Shown here: positions 1-5,425 of the stretch, piece by piece
Position numbering within the stretch: the stretch's first letter is position 1
Layout of the letters: each line of letters begins with the position of its first letter
From: Acidobacteriota bacterium
Lineage (GTDB): Bacteria; Acidobacteriota; Vicinamibacteria; Vicinamibacterales; JACQTH01
Length of the DNA stretch: 5,847 nucleotides
Direction of reading: 5' to 3'
Assembly (NCBI GenBank): GCA_016210935.1
Contig: JACQTH010000237.1
Location: forward strand, 1-5,847
The notes under the pieces: generated by a model
Told to the model about the DNA's origin: nothing
Database searches by the model: none
The model's input: the letters and a program-made list of their open reading frames with translations, nothing else
Program-made: the position numbers and the translations under genes

Positions 1-53
1 ATCACGAGCCACGTCCGCCGCCGGTTGCTCGCCTGCTGCTCGAGGAGGTTCAT
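1..53 (-). CDS. M48 family (HtpX-like) metalloprotease, N-terminal fragment cut by the window edge
   Basis: Reading the minus strand from the ATG at 53-51 gives MNLLEQQASNRRRTWLV, then the window ends. From memory of the family, a short charged start of the form M-N-x-x-E-Q-Q-x-x-N-R-R-R-T just before a first membrane helix is typical of the membrane-bound M48 zinc peptidases that follow lemA. The upstream neighbour on the same strand is lemA, ending 93 bp away, which is the usual partner. The zinc-binding HEXXH and the membrane segments would lie outside the window, so the assignment rests only on 17 residues plus context. The Shine-Dalgarno is weak (a TGGG stretch a few bases upstream). It could be another membrane protein, but the lemA context makes M48 the best guess. 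Confidence 0.6.
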   Translation of the reverse strand, partial: MNLLEQQASNRRRTWLV

Positions 54-68
54 GTGCCCACGATGCAC

Positions 69-137
69 CACCGCAGAACACGGAGAGCACAGAGAGAATC
101 TTGTGTTAACTCTGTGGTCTCTGTGCGCTCTGTGGTG
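69..137. repeat. Imperfect inverted repeat of CACAGAG-type units between lemA and the next gene
   Basis: The left arm (about 69-94) is built of CACCGCAGA, ACACGGAGAG and CACAGAG units. The right arm (about 110-137) is its imperfect complement, with CTCTGTGG, TCTCTGTG and CTCTGTGGTG, around a loop of about 15 bases. The arms could fold into a long hairpin in the transcript, between the lemA stop (147) and the start of the putative M48 gene (53). Similar purine-rich CACAGAG palindromes recur between genes in many GC-rich metagenomic genomes (recollection, not a search). Possible roles are a terminator or processing hairpin that lowers expression of the downstream gene, or simply a dispersed non-autonomous element. 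The base composition (A/G-rich on one strand) differs sharply from its neighbours. Confidence 0.75.
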
Positions 138-146
138 AATCTTTTC

Positions 147-704
147 TTACTTCCGCATCGACAGATCGACGGCCGGCGCCTGCCGCTCGCTTTCGACCGT
201 CACCTCGAACAGCTCGGCGTCCTTGAACCCGAGCGTGCCCGCGATCATGTTGGTCGGGAACGTCTGCTGCGCGATGTTGTACTTGGTGGCGATATCGTTG
301 TAGAACTGACGCGCGAAGCCGATCTTGTTCTCGGTCGACGCGAGCTCCTCCTGGAGCATGCGGACGTTGTCGTTCGACTTGAGCGTCGGGTAGTTCTCGG
401 CGAGCGCGAACAACCGGCCGAGCGCCTGCGTCAGCTCGCCTTCCTTCCTCGCGGCGTCGGCCGGACCTGCGGCCGAGACCGCCCGGGCGCGCGCCTCGAT
501 CACCTGCGACAGCGTGTCGCGCTCGAACTCCATGGCCCCCTTCACGGTGTTGACCAGATTCGGAATCAGATCGTGCCGGCGCTTCAGCTGCACGTCGATC
601 TGCCGCCAGCCGTTCGCCGTCTGGTTCTTGAGCCCGATGAGCCGGTTGTACGTCACGATCGCCCAGAGCACGACGAGCCCGACGAGCCCGAGCAGAATCC
701 ACAT
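147..704 (-). CDS. lemA: LemA family protein
   Basis: This is a 185-residue protein, the usual LemA length. It begins with one hydrophobic segment (about residues 2-18) that acts as a membrane anchor. The helical LemA body follows: the YNRLIGLKNQ and WRQIDVQLKRRHDLIPNLV region at about 19-51, the E(R)DTL-x-x-V-IEAR stretch, LFALAENYP-LKS, and a C-terminal half with ENKI-FARQFYND, KYN and FPTNMIAGTLGF. All of these are classic LemA signatures. The start is supported by a strong Shine-Dalgarno (AGGAGA, 717-712) seven bases upstream. That site overlaps the stop codon of the SDR gene, so the two are translationally linked. The molecular role of LemA is poorly defined. It is commonly encoded next to M48/HtpX peptidases or TPM-domain proteins, and here a probable M48 gene follows. 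Confidence 0.95.
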   Translation of the reverse strand: MWILLGLVGLVVLWAIVTYNRLIGLKNQTANGWRQIDVQLKRRHDLIPNLVNTVKGAMEFERDTLSQVIEARARAVSAAGPADAARKEGELTQALGRLFALAENYPTLKSNDNVRMLQEELASTENKIGFARQFYNDIATKYNIAQQTFPTNMIAGTLGFKDAELFEVTVESERQAPAVDLSMRK

Positions 705-715
705 CAGTGTCTCTC

Positions 716-1507
716 CTATAGCAATCCCTTGACAGATCCTCCGTCGATCGGAATCACGGTCCCGGTAATGAAGCTCGCCCGCTCCGACGCCAGGAAGGCC
801 ACCACCGATCCAAACTCGTCCGGGTCGCCCATGCGCCCGAGCGGAATCCCCGCCACGAGCCGGCGCTCGATTTCGCTCTCATCGACATTCTCCCGACGCG
901 CTCCTGCCTGCAGCAGTTCCTTCACGCGATCGGTTCGCGTGTAACCCGGCGCCACGCAGTTCACGAGGATGCGATCCTTCGCGACCTCGGTCGCCAGCGT
1001 CTTCGAAAACCCGACGACGGCTGCTCGAATCGAGTTCGACAGCATCAGGTTGTCGACCGGTTGTTTCACGGCAACCGACGTGACATGAATGATTCGGCCG
1101 CCGCCGCGCTGCTTCATGTGCGGGACGACCTCGGCGCACAGGCGCACCACGCTCAGCAGGAGCTGATCGACCGCCCGCTGCCAGTCCTCATCTGATAGAG
1201 ACGAAAAGGGACCCGATTTGGGTCCACCGGCGTTCGTCACCAGGATGTCGAGGCCGCCAAAATGCGCCACGGCTTCCTGGACGAGCCGCGACACGTCTGC
1301 CTTGAGCGCGACATCCGCGACAATCGGCAACACCTCGGCGCCCGTCGCGGAGCGAAGCTCGTCGGCGGTCTGCGCCAGGGTCTCGGCGCCGCGCGCGCAG
1401 ATAGCCACGCGCGCGCCCTCCCGCGCCAGCGCCATGGCCGCCGCGCGGCCAAGTCCTTTGCTGGCCGCGCAGACGAGCGCGGCTTTGCCGGTCAGAGACA
1501 GGTCCAT
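716..1507 (-). CDS. SDR family oxidoreductase (3-oxoacyl-ACP reductase-like) with non-canonical catalytic residues
   Basis: A 263-residue Rossmann-fold protein of classical SDR length. The N-terminal nucleotide-binding turn reads A14-A-S-K-G-L-G20, so the first glycine of TGxxxGxG is alanine. The adenine-pocket aspartate (VADV, about 63-66) and the TNAGG motif (91-95) are present. Ser144 of the active site is in place (HVTSVAV), but the positions of the catalytic YxxxK are S157-N-S-I-R161, so both Tyr and Lys are replaced. The PGYTRT stretch (187-192) and the C-terminal SFITGTVIPIDGG are typical of FabG-like SDRs. This matches the described SDR subgroup (BKR_like_SDR_like in CDD) that lacks a perfect NAD-binding motif and tetrad. 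Substrate is unknown. The gene starts directly after the cupin stop (TAGATG) with little Shine-Dalgarno of its own, implying coupled translation. Confidence 0.92.
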   Translation of the reverse strand: MDLSLTGKAALVCAASKGLGRAAAMALAREGARVAICARGAETLAQTADELRSATGAEVLPIVADVALKADVSRLVQEAVAHFGGLDILVTNAGGPKSGPFSSLSDEDWQRAVDQLLLSVVRLCAEVVPHMKQRGGGRIIHVTSVAVKQPVDNLMLSNSIRAAVVGFSKTLATEVAKDRILVNCVAPGYTRTDRVKELLQAGARRENVDESEIERRLVAGIPLGRMGDPDEFGSVVAFLASERASFITGTVIPIDGGSVKGLL

Positions 1508-1870
1508 CTACCTATGGAAATAATCGTCCGTCTTGTCGAGCCAGTCCTGCCGAATCGGGCTGAAGAGATCCAGCTCGAACGTATCTTCGAGCGCCTCGGC
1601 CTGGTGCGGGATCCAGGACGGGATGTGAAGGACTTCCCCTTCGCGCACCGTCATCTCCTCGCCGCCAATCTGGAATTTCAGCGCGCCCTGGAGGATGTAC
1701 GTCATCTGCTCGCTCTCGTGCGAGTGCATCGGCACGAGGCACCCCTTTTTCAGATAGATCTGCGTCAGCATCTCGCGCTCGCCGACGATGATTTTGCGCG
1801 ACAGCAGCTCGGTGACTTTTTCGAGCGCGATCTCGTCCCAGCGATACAGCCGGACCGTTTGGGTGGACAT
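1508..1870 (-). CDS. Single-domain cupin protein
   Basis: A 120-residue small beta-barrel cupin. Cupin motif 1 is seen as G43-x5-H49-S-H51-E-S-E54-Q55-x6-G62, giving a His/His/Glu-or-Gln metal site. Motif 2 follows as G78-EVLHIPSWIPH89, with the fourth ligand His89. No other domain is fused, and there is no signal peptide, so the protein is probably cytosolic and binds a metal. Such minimal cupins can be isomerases, dioxygenases or small-molecule sensors, and the sequence does not choose among them. The start at 1870 has an ideal Shine-Dalgarno (GGAGGT, 1882-1877) six bases upstream. It is the first gene of the cupin-SDR-lemA transcript, and a shared substrate with the adjacent SDR is plausible but unproven. 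Confidence 0.92.
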   Translation of the reverse strand: MSTQTVRLYRWDEIALEKVTELLSRKIIVGEREMLTQIYLKKGCLVPMHSHESEQMTYILQGALKFQIGGEEMTVREGEVLHIPSWIPHQAEALEDTFELDLFSPIRQDWLDKTDDYFHR

Positions 1871-1876
1871 CGTGTG

Positions 1877-1882
1877 ACCTCC
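1877..1882 (-). promoter_or_regulatory. Strong ribosome binding site of the cupin gene
   Basis: GGAGGT on the minus strand, six bases before the ATG at 1870. It is a near-perfect anti-16S match and fixes the start of the cupin, the first gene of the operon. Confidence 0.8.
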
Positions 1883-1894
1883 AGTGGGCGCGAG

Positions 1895-1936
1895 CCTTGA
1901 CGGATCCTGAACCCCCGTTGCGGACCTTCGTCAAAA
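1895..1936. repeat. Inverted repeat in the leader of the cupin operon
   Basis: CCTTGACG (1895-1902) is mirrored by CGTCAAAAGG (1929-1938), with TTGACG/CGTCAA as the perfect 6-bp core and 26 bases between. It lies between the minus-strand -10 element and the cupin start, so it would be transcribed as part of a roughly 70-base leader. It could be a repressor binding site or a weak leader hairpin. It could equally be chance, since the arms are short. Confidence 0.3.
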
Positions 1937-1945
1937 GGGCGCGGC

Positions 1946-1954
1946 ATTATAGCA
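1946..1954 (-). promoter_or_regulatory. Extended -10 promoter of the cupin-SDR-lemA operon
   Basis: On the minus strand, 1954-1946 reads TGCTATAAT: a consensus TATAAT preceded by the TGn extended -10 motif. Transcription would begin near 1939, giving a leader of about 69 bases to the cupin ATG. No good -35 stands at 17 bases. A TTGAAA (1979-1974) lies 22 bases upstream, which is too far for a normal spacer. Extended -10 promoters often do without a -35 element. Confidence 0.6.
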
Positions 1955-1987
1955 GCCGAGGACTGCCACCGCTTTTCAACCCCCCGC

Positions 1988-1996
1988 TGATATAAT
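1988..1996 (+). promoter_or_regulatory. Extended -10 promoter of the E1 dehydrogenase gene
   Basis: TGATATAAT, again a perfect TATAAT with TGn in front. Transcription would begin near 2003, about 40 bases before the ATG at 2044. There is no convincing -35 at the normal distance. It faces away from the minus-strand promoter at 1946-1954. The two -10 boxes are only 39 bp apart, so the polymerase footprints must overlap. Confidence 0.6.
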
Positions 1997-2043
1997 CCGA
2001 CTCTCGTGACGCCTGCCTTAGCAGTCCGGACGGAGCACGCCGG

Positions 2044-4176
2044 ATGAAATCCCAGACGCTCAAGGCTCCGGCCGCATCCGCCGCGACGCGCTACGAAGGT
2101 CTCACGCGCGACGATCTCGTGCGCGCGTACCGGCTGATGCTCCTGTCTCGCCGGATCGACGACAAGGAAATCCAGCTCAAGAACCAGAGCCGGGCCTTCT
2201 TTCAGATCAGCGGCGCCGGCCACGAAGCGATCAGCGCCGCCGCCGGCCTGCTGCTCCGGCCCGGGCACGACTGGTTCTACCCGTACTACCGTGACCGCGC
2301 GCTCTGTCTCGCCCTGGGGATGACGCCGTACGAGATGCTGCTCGGCGCCGTGGGATCGAAAGACGACCCCTCATCGGGCGGCCGGCAGATGCCCTCGCAT
2401 TGGGGACACAAGAAGCTGAACATTGTCTCCGGATCGAGTCCGACCGGTACACAGGCGATCCAATCCGCCGGGTGCGCCGAGTCGACGCTCCTCTACGAGC
2501 GGCTGACCGACATTCCCGATCGCGCGGCGCATTTTCACGCCGACGAAATCACGTACCTGTCCCTCGGCGACGGCGCGACGAGCGAAGGCGAATTCTGGGA
2601 AACGCTCAATACCTGCTCAAGCAGGAAGCTTCCCATCGTCATCGTCTGCCAGGACAACAACTACGCGATCTCGGTGCCGGTCGAAGTGCAGACGCCTGGC
2701 GGCGACATCTCTCGTCTCGTCGAAGGCTTTCCCGATCTGCATCTCCTCCGTGTGAACGGCTGTCATTTTCTGGAGAGCTACGCGGCAATGAAGGAGGCCA
2801 TCGCGTACGCGCGCGGCCGTCACGGGCCGGCATTCGTCCACGCGAAGGTCATCCGTCCCTACTCGCATTCGCTCTCGGACGATGAGCGGTTGTACAAGAC
2901 GCCGCAGGAGCGTGAGGAGGAAGCGCAACGGGATCCGTTGAGGCTGATGAGCCAGTTCCTGCTCTCAAAGTCGCTCATCACCGACGAGGAGTTGACGGCC
3001 ATCGGAAAGGAGATCGATCGCGAGTTGAACGAGGCGACCGATCGCGCGCTGAAAGCCCCGAAGCCGCCGCGCAGCTCCGCCATGATGTGGGTCTACTCGC
3101 CGGACGTGGATCCGACGAGCGCGGCGTTCGACACACCGGCGCAGCCGGAAGGGAAACCGGACACGATGGTGGCCGCGATCAACCGGACGCTCCGCGACGA
3201 GATGGAACGGAACCCCCGAATCGTGGTGTTTGGCGAGGACGTCGCCGACTGCAGCCGCGAGGCGGCTCTGCCGCTCGTGCCCGGCAAGGGCGGCGTCTTC
3301 AAGGTGACACACGGGCTGCAGCGGCGGTTCGGATCGCACCGCGTGTTCAATTCACCGCTGGCCGAAGCGAACATCATCGGGCGCGCGATCGGGATGGCCA
3401 CCCGCGGGCTCAAGCCCGTCGTGGAAATCCAGTTCTTCGATTACATCTGGCCCGCGATGATGCAGATTCGTGACGAGCTCACGATGATGCGGTATCGGTC
3501 GAGCAACAACTTCTCGAGCCCGATCGTCATCCGGGTGCCGATTGGCGGGTACTTGCGCGGCGGCGCGCCGTATCACAGTCAATCCGGCGAGAGCATCTTC
3601 GCGCACTGTCCCGGCATTCGCGTCGTGTTCCCATCGAATGCGGCGGACGCGGCGGGTTTGCTGCGAACGGCGATCCGTTGTGACGACCCCGTTCTGTTCC
3701 TCGAGCACAAGCATCTGTATCGTCAGACTTACAACAAGGGCCTCTATCCCGGCCGCGACTTCATGATTCCGTTCGGGAAGGCCTCGATGCGGCGTGAGGG
3801 GACCGACATTCTGGTCATCACGTGGGGCGCGCTGGTGCAGCGCTCGCTGCTGGCCGCGCAGCAGGCGGAGAAGGACGGGATCAGCGTGGCGGTGATGGAC
3901 CTGCGCTCGATCTCGCCGTTCGACTGGACGGCGATTGCCGACCAGGTGCGTCGCGTCAACCGCGTCGTCATCGCGCACGAGGATCAGCTGACGTGCGGCT
4001 TCGGCGCGGAGCTGGCCGCCCGCATCGTCGACGAGCTGTTCGATCAGCTCGACGCCCCCGTGAAGCGCGTCGCCGCGCTCGACTGCCCGGTCGCCTACTG
4101 GCCGGATCTGGAAGAGGAGATTCTCCCCTCGTCTGCGAAAGTCCTCGCCGCGATCCGCGAAACCGCAAGATACTGA
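2044..4176 (+). CDS. Thiamine-diphosphate-dependent 2-oxoacid dehydrogenase E1, fused alpha and beta subunits
   Basis: A 710-residue protein joining an E1 alpha domain (about 20-340) to an E1 beta domain (about 370-710), normally two separate polypeptides. E1 decarboxylates a 2-oxoacid on thiamine diphosphate and passes the acyl group to the lipoyl domain of E2. The alpha half has the ThDP/Mg motif G175-D-G with N205-N206 some 30 residues on, and the phosphorylation-loop-like region with H275-S-L-S-D-D. The beta half has the ThDP-activating glutamate E398 in FGEDV, H511 in YHSQSGE, and the family block PGIRVVFPS followed by DPVLFLEHKHLYR. The linker (about 335-368) is Pro/Ser/Asp-rich. The sequence most resembles branched-chain (2-oxoisovalerate) or acetoin/pyruvate-type E1, and the substrate cannot be fixed from sequence. 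GGAG at 2032-2035, eight bases upstream, supports the start. No E2 or E3 gene is in the window. Confidence 0.95.
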   Translation: MKSQTLKAPAASAATRYEGLTRDDLVRAYRLMLLSRRIDDKEIQLKNQSRAFFQISGAGHEAISAAAGLLLRPGHDWFYPYYRDRALCLALGMTPYEMLLGAVGSKDDPSSGGRQMPSHWGHKKLNIVSGSSPTGTQAIQSAGCAESTLLYERLTDIPDRAAHFHADEITYLSLGDGATSEGEFWETLNTCSSRKLPIVIVCQDNNYAISVPVEVQTPGGDISRLVEGFPDLHLLRVNGCHFLESYAAMKEAIAYARGRHGPAFVHAKVIRPYSHSLSDDERLYKTPQEREEEAQRDPLRLMSQFLLSKSLITDEELTAIGKEIDRELNEATDRALKAPKPPRSSAMMWVYSPDVDPTSAAFDTPAQPEGKPDTMVAAINRTLRDEMERNPRIVVFGEDVADCSREAALPLVPGKGGVFKVTHGLQRRFGSHRVFNSPLAEANIIGRAIGMATRGLKPVVEIQFFDYIWPAMMQIRDELTMMRYRSSNNFSSPIVIRVPIGGYLRGGAPYHSQSGESIFAHCPGIRVVFPSNAADAAGLLRTAIRCDDPVLFLEHKHLYRQTYNKGLYPGRDFMIPFGKASMRREGTDILVITWGALVQRSLLAAQQAEKDGISVAVMDLRSISPFDWTAIADQVRRVNRVVIAHEDQLTCGFGAELAARIVDELFDQLDAPVKRVAALDCPVAYWPDLEEEILPSSAKVLAAIRETARY

Positions 4177-4225
4177 CACGTCCTCTCCGCCTTGCGCGCG
4201 CCTCTTCGTGGAGTCCGGCTCTCGA

Positions 4226-4498
4226 ATGCCGATCATCTCGGCCTTCTTCGGAATCGTCATTCGGATGTTCTACAAGGAGCACGAACCGCCACATTTCCAT
4301 GCCGAGCACGCTGGGCAGAGAGCGAAGGTCGACTTCGATGGTGAGATCATCGCAGGCGAGATTCGGTCCCGGAAAGCCCGCGAGCGGATTCGGTCATGGG
4401 CACAGCACCACCGCGCCGAACTCGAGGCCAATTGGGAGAAGATGAAAGCCGGGCGTCCTCTGGAGACCATCGAACCGTTGCATGAGGGCAAATCATGA
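4226..4498 (+). CDS. DUF4160 domain protein (toxin-antitoxin-like pair, first gene)
   Basis: A 90-residue protein starting MPIISAFFGIVIRMFY and carrying the DUF4160 hallmark EPPHFHAEHAGQ, followed by a G-E-I-I-A-G-E-I strand and a C-terminal W-A-x-H-H-x-x-E-L-x-x-N-W helix with P-L-x-x-I-x-P-L. The ATG at 4226 is chosen because family members begin at this M-P-x-I-S. A GTG at 4208 would add six residues, and a GGAG at 4210-4213 lies 12 bases from the ATG, a little far. The gene ends in an ATGA overlap with the DUF2442 gene. DUF4160 with DUF2442 is a recurrent bacterial pair predicted to be a toxin-antitoxin-type module. The biochemical activity is not established to my knowledge. The gene begins 49 bases after the E1 gene with no clear terminator between. 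Confidence 0.9.
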   Translation: MPIISAFFGIVIRMFYKEHEPPHFHAEHAGQRAKVDFDGEIIAGEIRSRKARERIRSWAQHHRAELEANWEKMKAGRPLETIEPLHEGKS

Positions 4499-4821
4499 GT
4501 TTTTTGCCGGCCGTCGTTCATGCTGAGCACCGCGGGGGATTCCGGGTGCGTGTTGTCTTCAATGACGGATCGGAGAACACGATCGACTTCGAACCGTGGC
4601 TCGAGGGTCCGGTTTTTGAACCTCTGAAGGACCCGGACTACTTTCGAAGGTTTTTTGTCGACGGTGGGACCCTCGTGTGGCCCAACGGCGCTGACGTCGC
4701 TCCGGAAACGCTGTACCAGGCTGCCGGGCGGCGACGACGGGCTGGCCGCCGCTTGCAGCCGTCGAAGGCGCGTCGACCGGCCGTTGAGAGTCGAACCAAA
4801 CCAGCGCGCCTTCGCGGTTGA
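4495..4821 (+). CDS. DUF2442 domain protein with an unusual arginine-rich tail
   Basis: A 108-residue protein. Residues 1 to about 77 are a complete DUF2442 domain: V-x-A-E-x-x-x-x-F-R-V-R-V-V-F-N-D-G-S, then I-D-F-E-P-W-L-x-G-P-V-F-E-P-L-K-D-P-x-Y-F-x-x-F, then the typical T-L-x-W-P-N-G-A-D-V-A-P-E-T-L-Y. DUF2442 proteins usually end close to this point. The remaining 30 residues, rich in Arg, Ala and Pro, look like read-through into non-coding DNA after loss of the original stop or a small frameshift, and they include an inverted repeat. The start overlaps the stop of the DUF4160 gene (ATGA), so the two are translated together. The partner role is probably regulatory or antitoxin-like (inference from the pairing). 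Confidence 0.88.
   Translation: MSFLPAVVHAEHRGGFRVRVVFNDGSENTIDFEPWLEGPVFEPLKDPDYFRRFFVDGGTLVWPNGADVAPETLYQAAGRRRRAGRRLQPSKARRPAVESRTKPARLRG
4763..4814. repeat. 10-bp perfect inverted repeat in the DUF2442 tail
   Basis: CGAAGGCGCG at 4763-4772 and CGCGCCTTCG at 4805-4814 are exact complements, separated by 32 bases. They lie in the atypical C-terminal tail of the DUF2442 gene. There is no following T-run, so this is not a classical intrinsic terminator. It may be a scar or a small palindromic element that caused the tail. Confidence 0.45.
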
Positions 4822-4851
4822 GCGTAAACGTCAGCTACGTGAGAACACGAA

Positions 4852-5103
4852 ATGCGGTCGAGTAAATTCCCCGACGAAATCGACAGCGACAGGCTTGCGG
4901 AAGCTGCGCTCGCCATTCTGTCGCTGACGCTTCACGATGGCGGTCGCGTGTGGAAAGGCCTTGACTGGGATCTGATGGATCTCCTCCATGAAAGCGGAGA
5001 CTGTCGTGGAAAACAAACGCCGCAGGCGGTCCATCAACCGACTCGCCGCAAAAGATGTCAGCTTCGTACGCGAAGCCGAGTACATCGCGCGGCGAGCGGC
5101 TGA
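4852..5103 (+). CDS. DUF6429-like small protein with a degenerate C-terminus
   Basis: An 83-residue frame. Residues 9-47 match the DUF6429 pattern as I know it: acidic start, D-x-x-x-x-A-E-A-A-L-A-I-L-S-L-T-L, then R-V-W-K-G-L-D-W-D-x-M-D-L-L-H-E. In family members the segment after L-H-x-x-G continues with a short D-P-x-x-K-x-K-S-V-V-L-T-x-E-G stretch and a last helix. Here it runs instead into Cys/Arg/Gln-rich sequence without that pattern. Neither other forward frame restores it, so this looks like truncation or recombination rather than a single frameshift. The last 116 bases overlap the next gene in another frame. It may still make a short folded product, but a pseudogene is as likely. 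The Shine-Dalgarno (GAGA) is poor. Function of the family is unknown. Confidence 0.55.
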   Translation: MRSSKFPDEIDSDRLAEAALAILSLTLHDGGRVWKGLDWDLMDLLHESGDCRGKQTPQAVHQPTRRKRCQLRTRSRVHRAASG

Positions 5104-5425
5104 TCGTGAGTCCCGCGTGGTAACCCTAGGCCCGCTGCTCTTCTTCTCGACCTCCACTGGCGACGCCTGGGTTCTGGACCCAGGAGATTCGCTCGCTCGC
5201 TGTTTGGCGAGAGACGGCGAGGCATTGCCGCCAGGAATCACCGAGACCGCGGACACATTTTCGGTGGAGTGGGCCGGCACTTATCATCTCGAGGGCGACG
5301 TCTTCGTGTTTGGCGAGGGGGCGGGTGGCGTCCGAGCCGCCATGGGCTATCCGGTGGCAGAGATCCGTCGGGCGACTCGGCGGATGGGCCTTGACCCAAA
5401 CGATTCCCACGGAGGGCCACGATGA
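4988..5425 (+). CDS. Hypothetical protein, 145 residues, unrecognised family
   Basis: I do not recognise a named family. After a basic N-terminus (K-R-R-R-R within the first 15 residues) and a helix with R-E-A-E-Y-I-A-R-R-A-A, the core has alternating strands: L-G-P-L-L-F-F-S-T-S-T-G-D-A-W-V-L-D-P-G-D, L-A-R-C-L-A-R-D-G, then S-V-E-W-A-G-T-Y-H-L-E-G-D-V-F-V-F, then an M-G-Y-P-V-A-E-I-R-R end. This reads as a small soluble beta-rich domain. There are no membrane segments or cysteine clusters. The ATG at 4988 has no good Shine-Dalgarno. A GTG at 5006 has GGAGA (4996-5000) five bases upstream and may be the true start, shortening the protein by six residues. It overlaps the DUF6429-like frame at its start and the next micro-ORF by ATGA at its end. 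Confidence 0.65.
   Translation: MKAETVVENKRRRRSINRLAAKDVSFVREAEYIARRAADRESRVVTLGPLLFFSTSTGDAWVLDPGDSLARCLARDGEALPPGITETADTFSVEWAGTYHLEGDVFVFGEGAGGVRAAMGYPVAEIRRATRRMGLDPNDSHGGPR
4996..5000 (+). promoter_or_regulatory. Ribosome binding site favouring a GTG start at 5006
   Basis: GGAGA, five bases before GTG 5006-5008, inside the currently longest reading of the unknown gene. The upstream ATG at 4988 lacks a comparable site. If used, it gives a 139-residue product. Confidence 0.4.

Noticed and set aside
54..944. 296-residue plus-strand open frame across lemA and the start of the SDR region
   Set aside because: It is antisense to two well-recognised genes, has Arg/Leu/Pro-rich composition typical of a GC-rich shadow frame, and shows no domain.
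1262..1900. 212-residue plus-strand open frame opposite the SDR and cupin
   Set aside because: It covers two clear minus-strand genes and has shadow-frame composition (Arg/His/Leu-rich) and no ribosome site.
1973..1979. TTGAAA (minus) and TTTTCA (plus) as -35 boxes
   Set aside because: Spacing to the -10 elements is about 22 and 12 bases, outside the usual 16-19.
4177..4225. Possible terminator after the E1 gene
   Set aside because: No stable stem followed by a T-run is visible. The gap is simply short and GC-rich.
3352..4260. 302-residue minus-strand open frame opposite the E1 beta domain
   Set aside because: The plus strand encodes conserved E1 motifs throughout, and the antisense product is charged, repetitive and unrecognisable.
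3822..4445. 207-residue plus-strand frame overlapping the end of E1 and the DUF4160 gene
   Set aside because: It is out of frame with both real genes and is Arg/Ala/Ser-rich without any motif.
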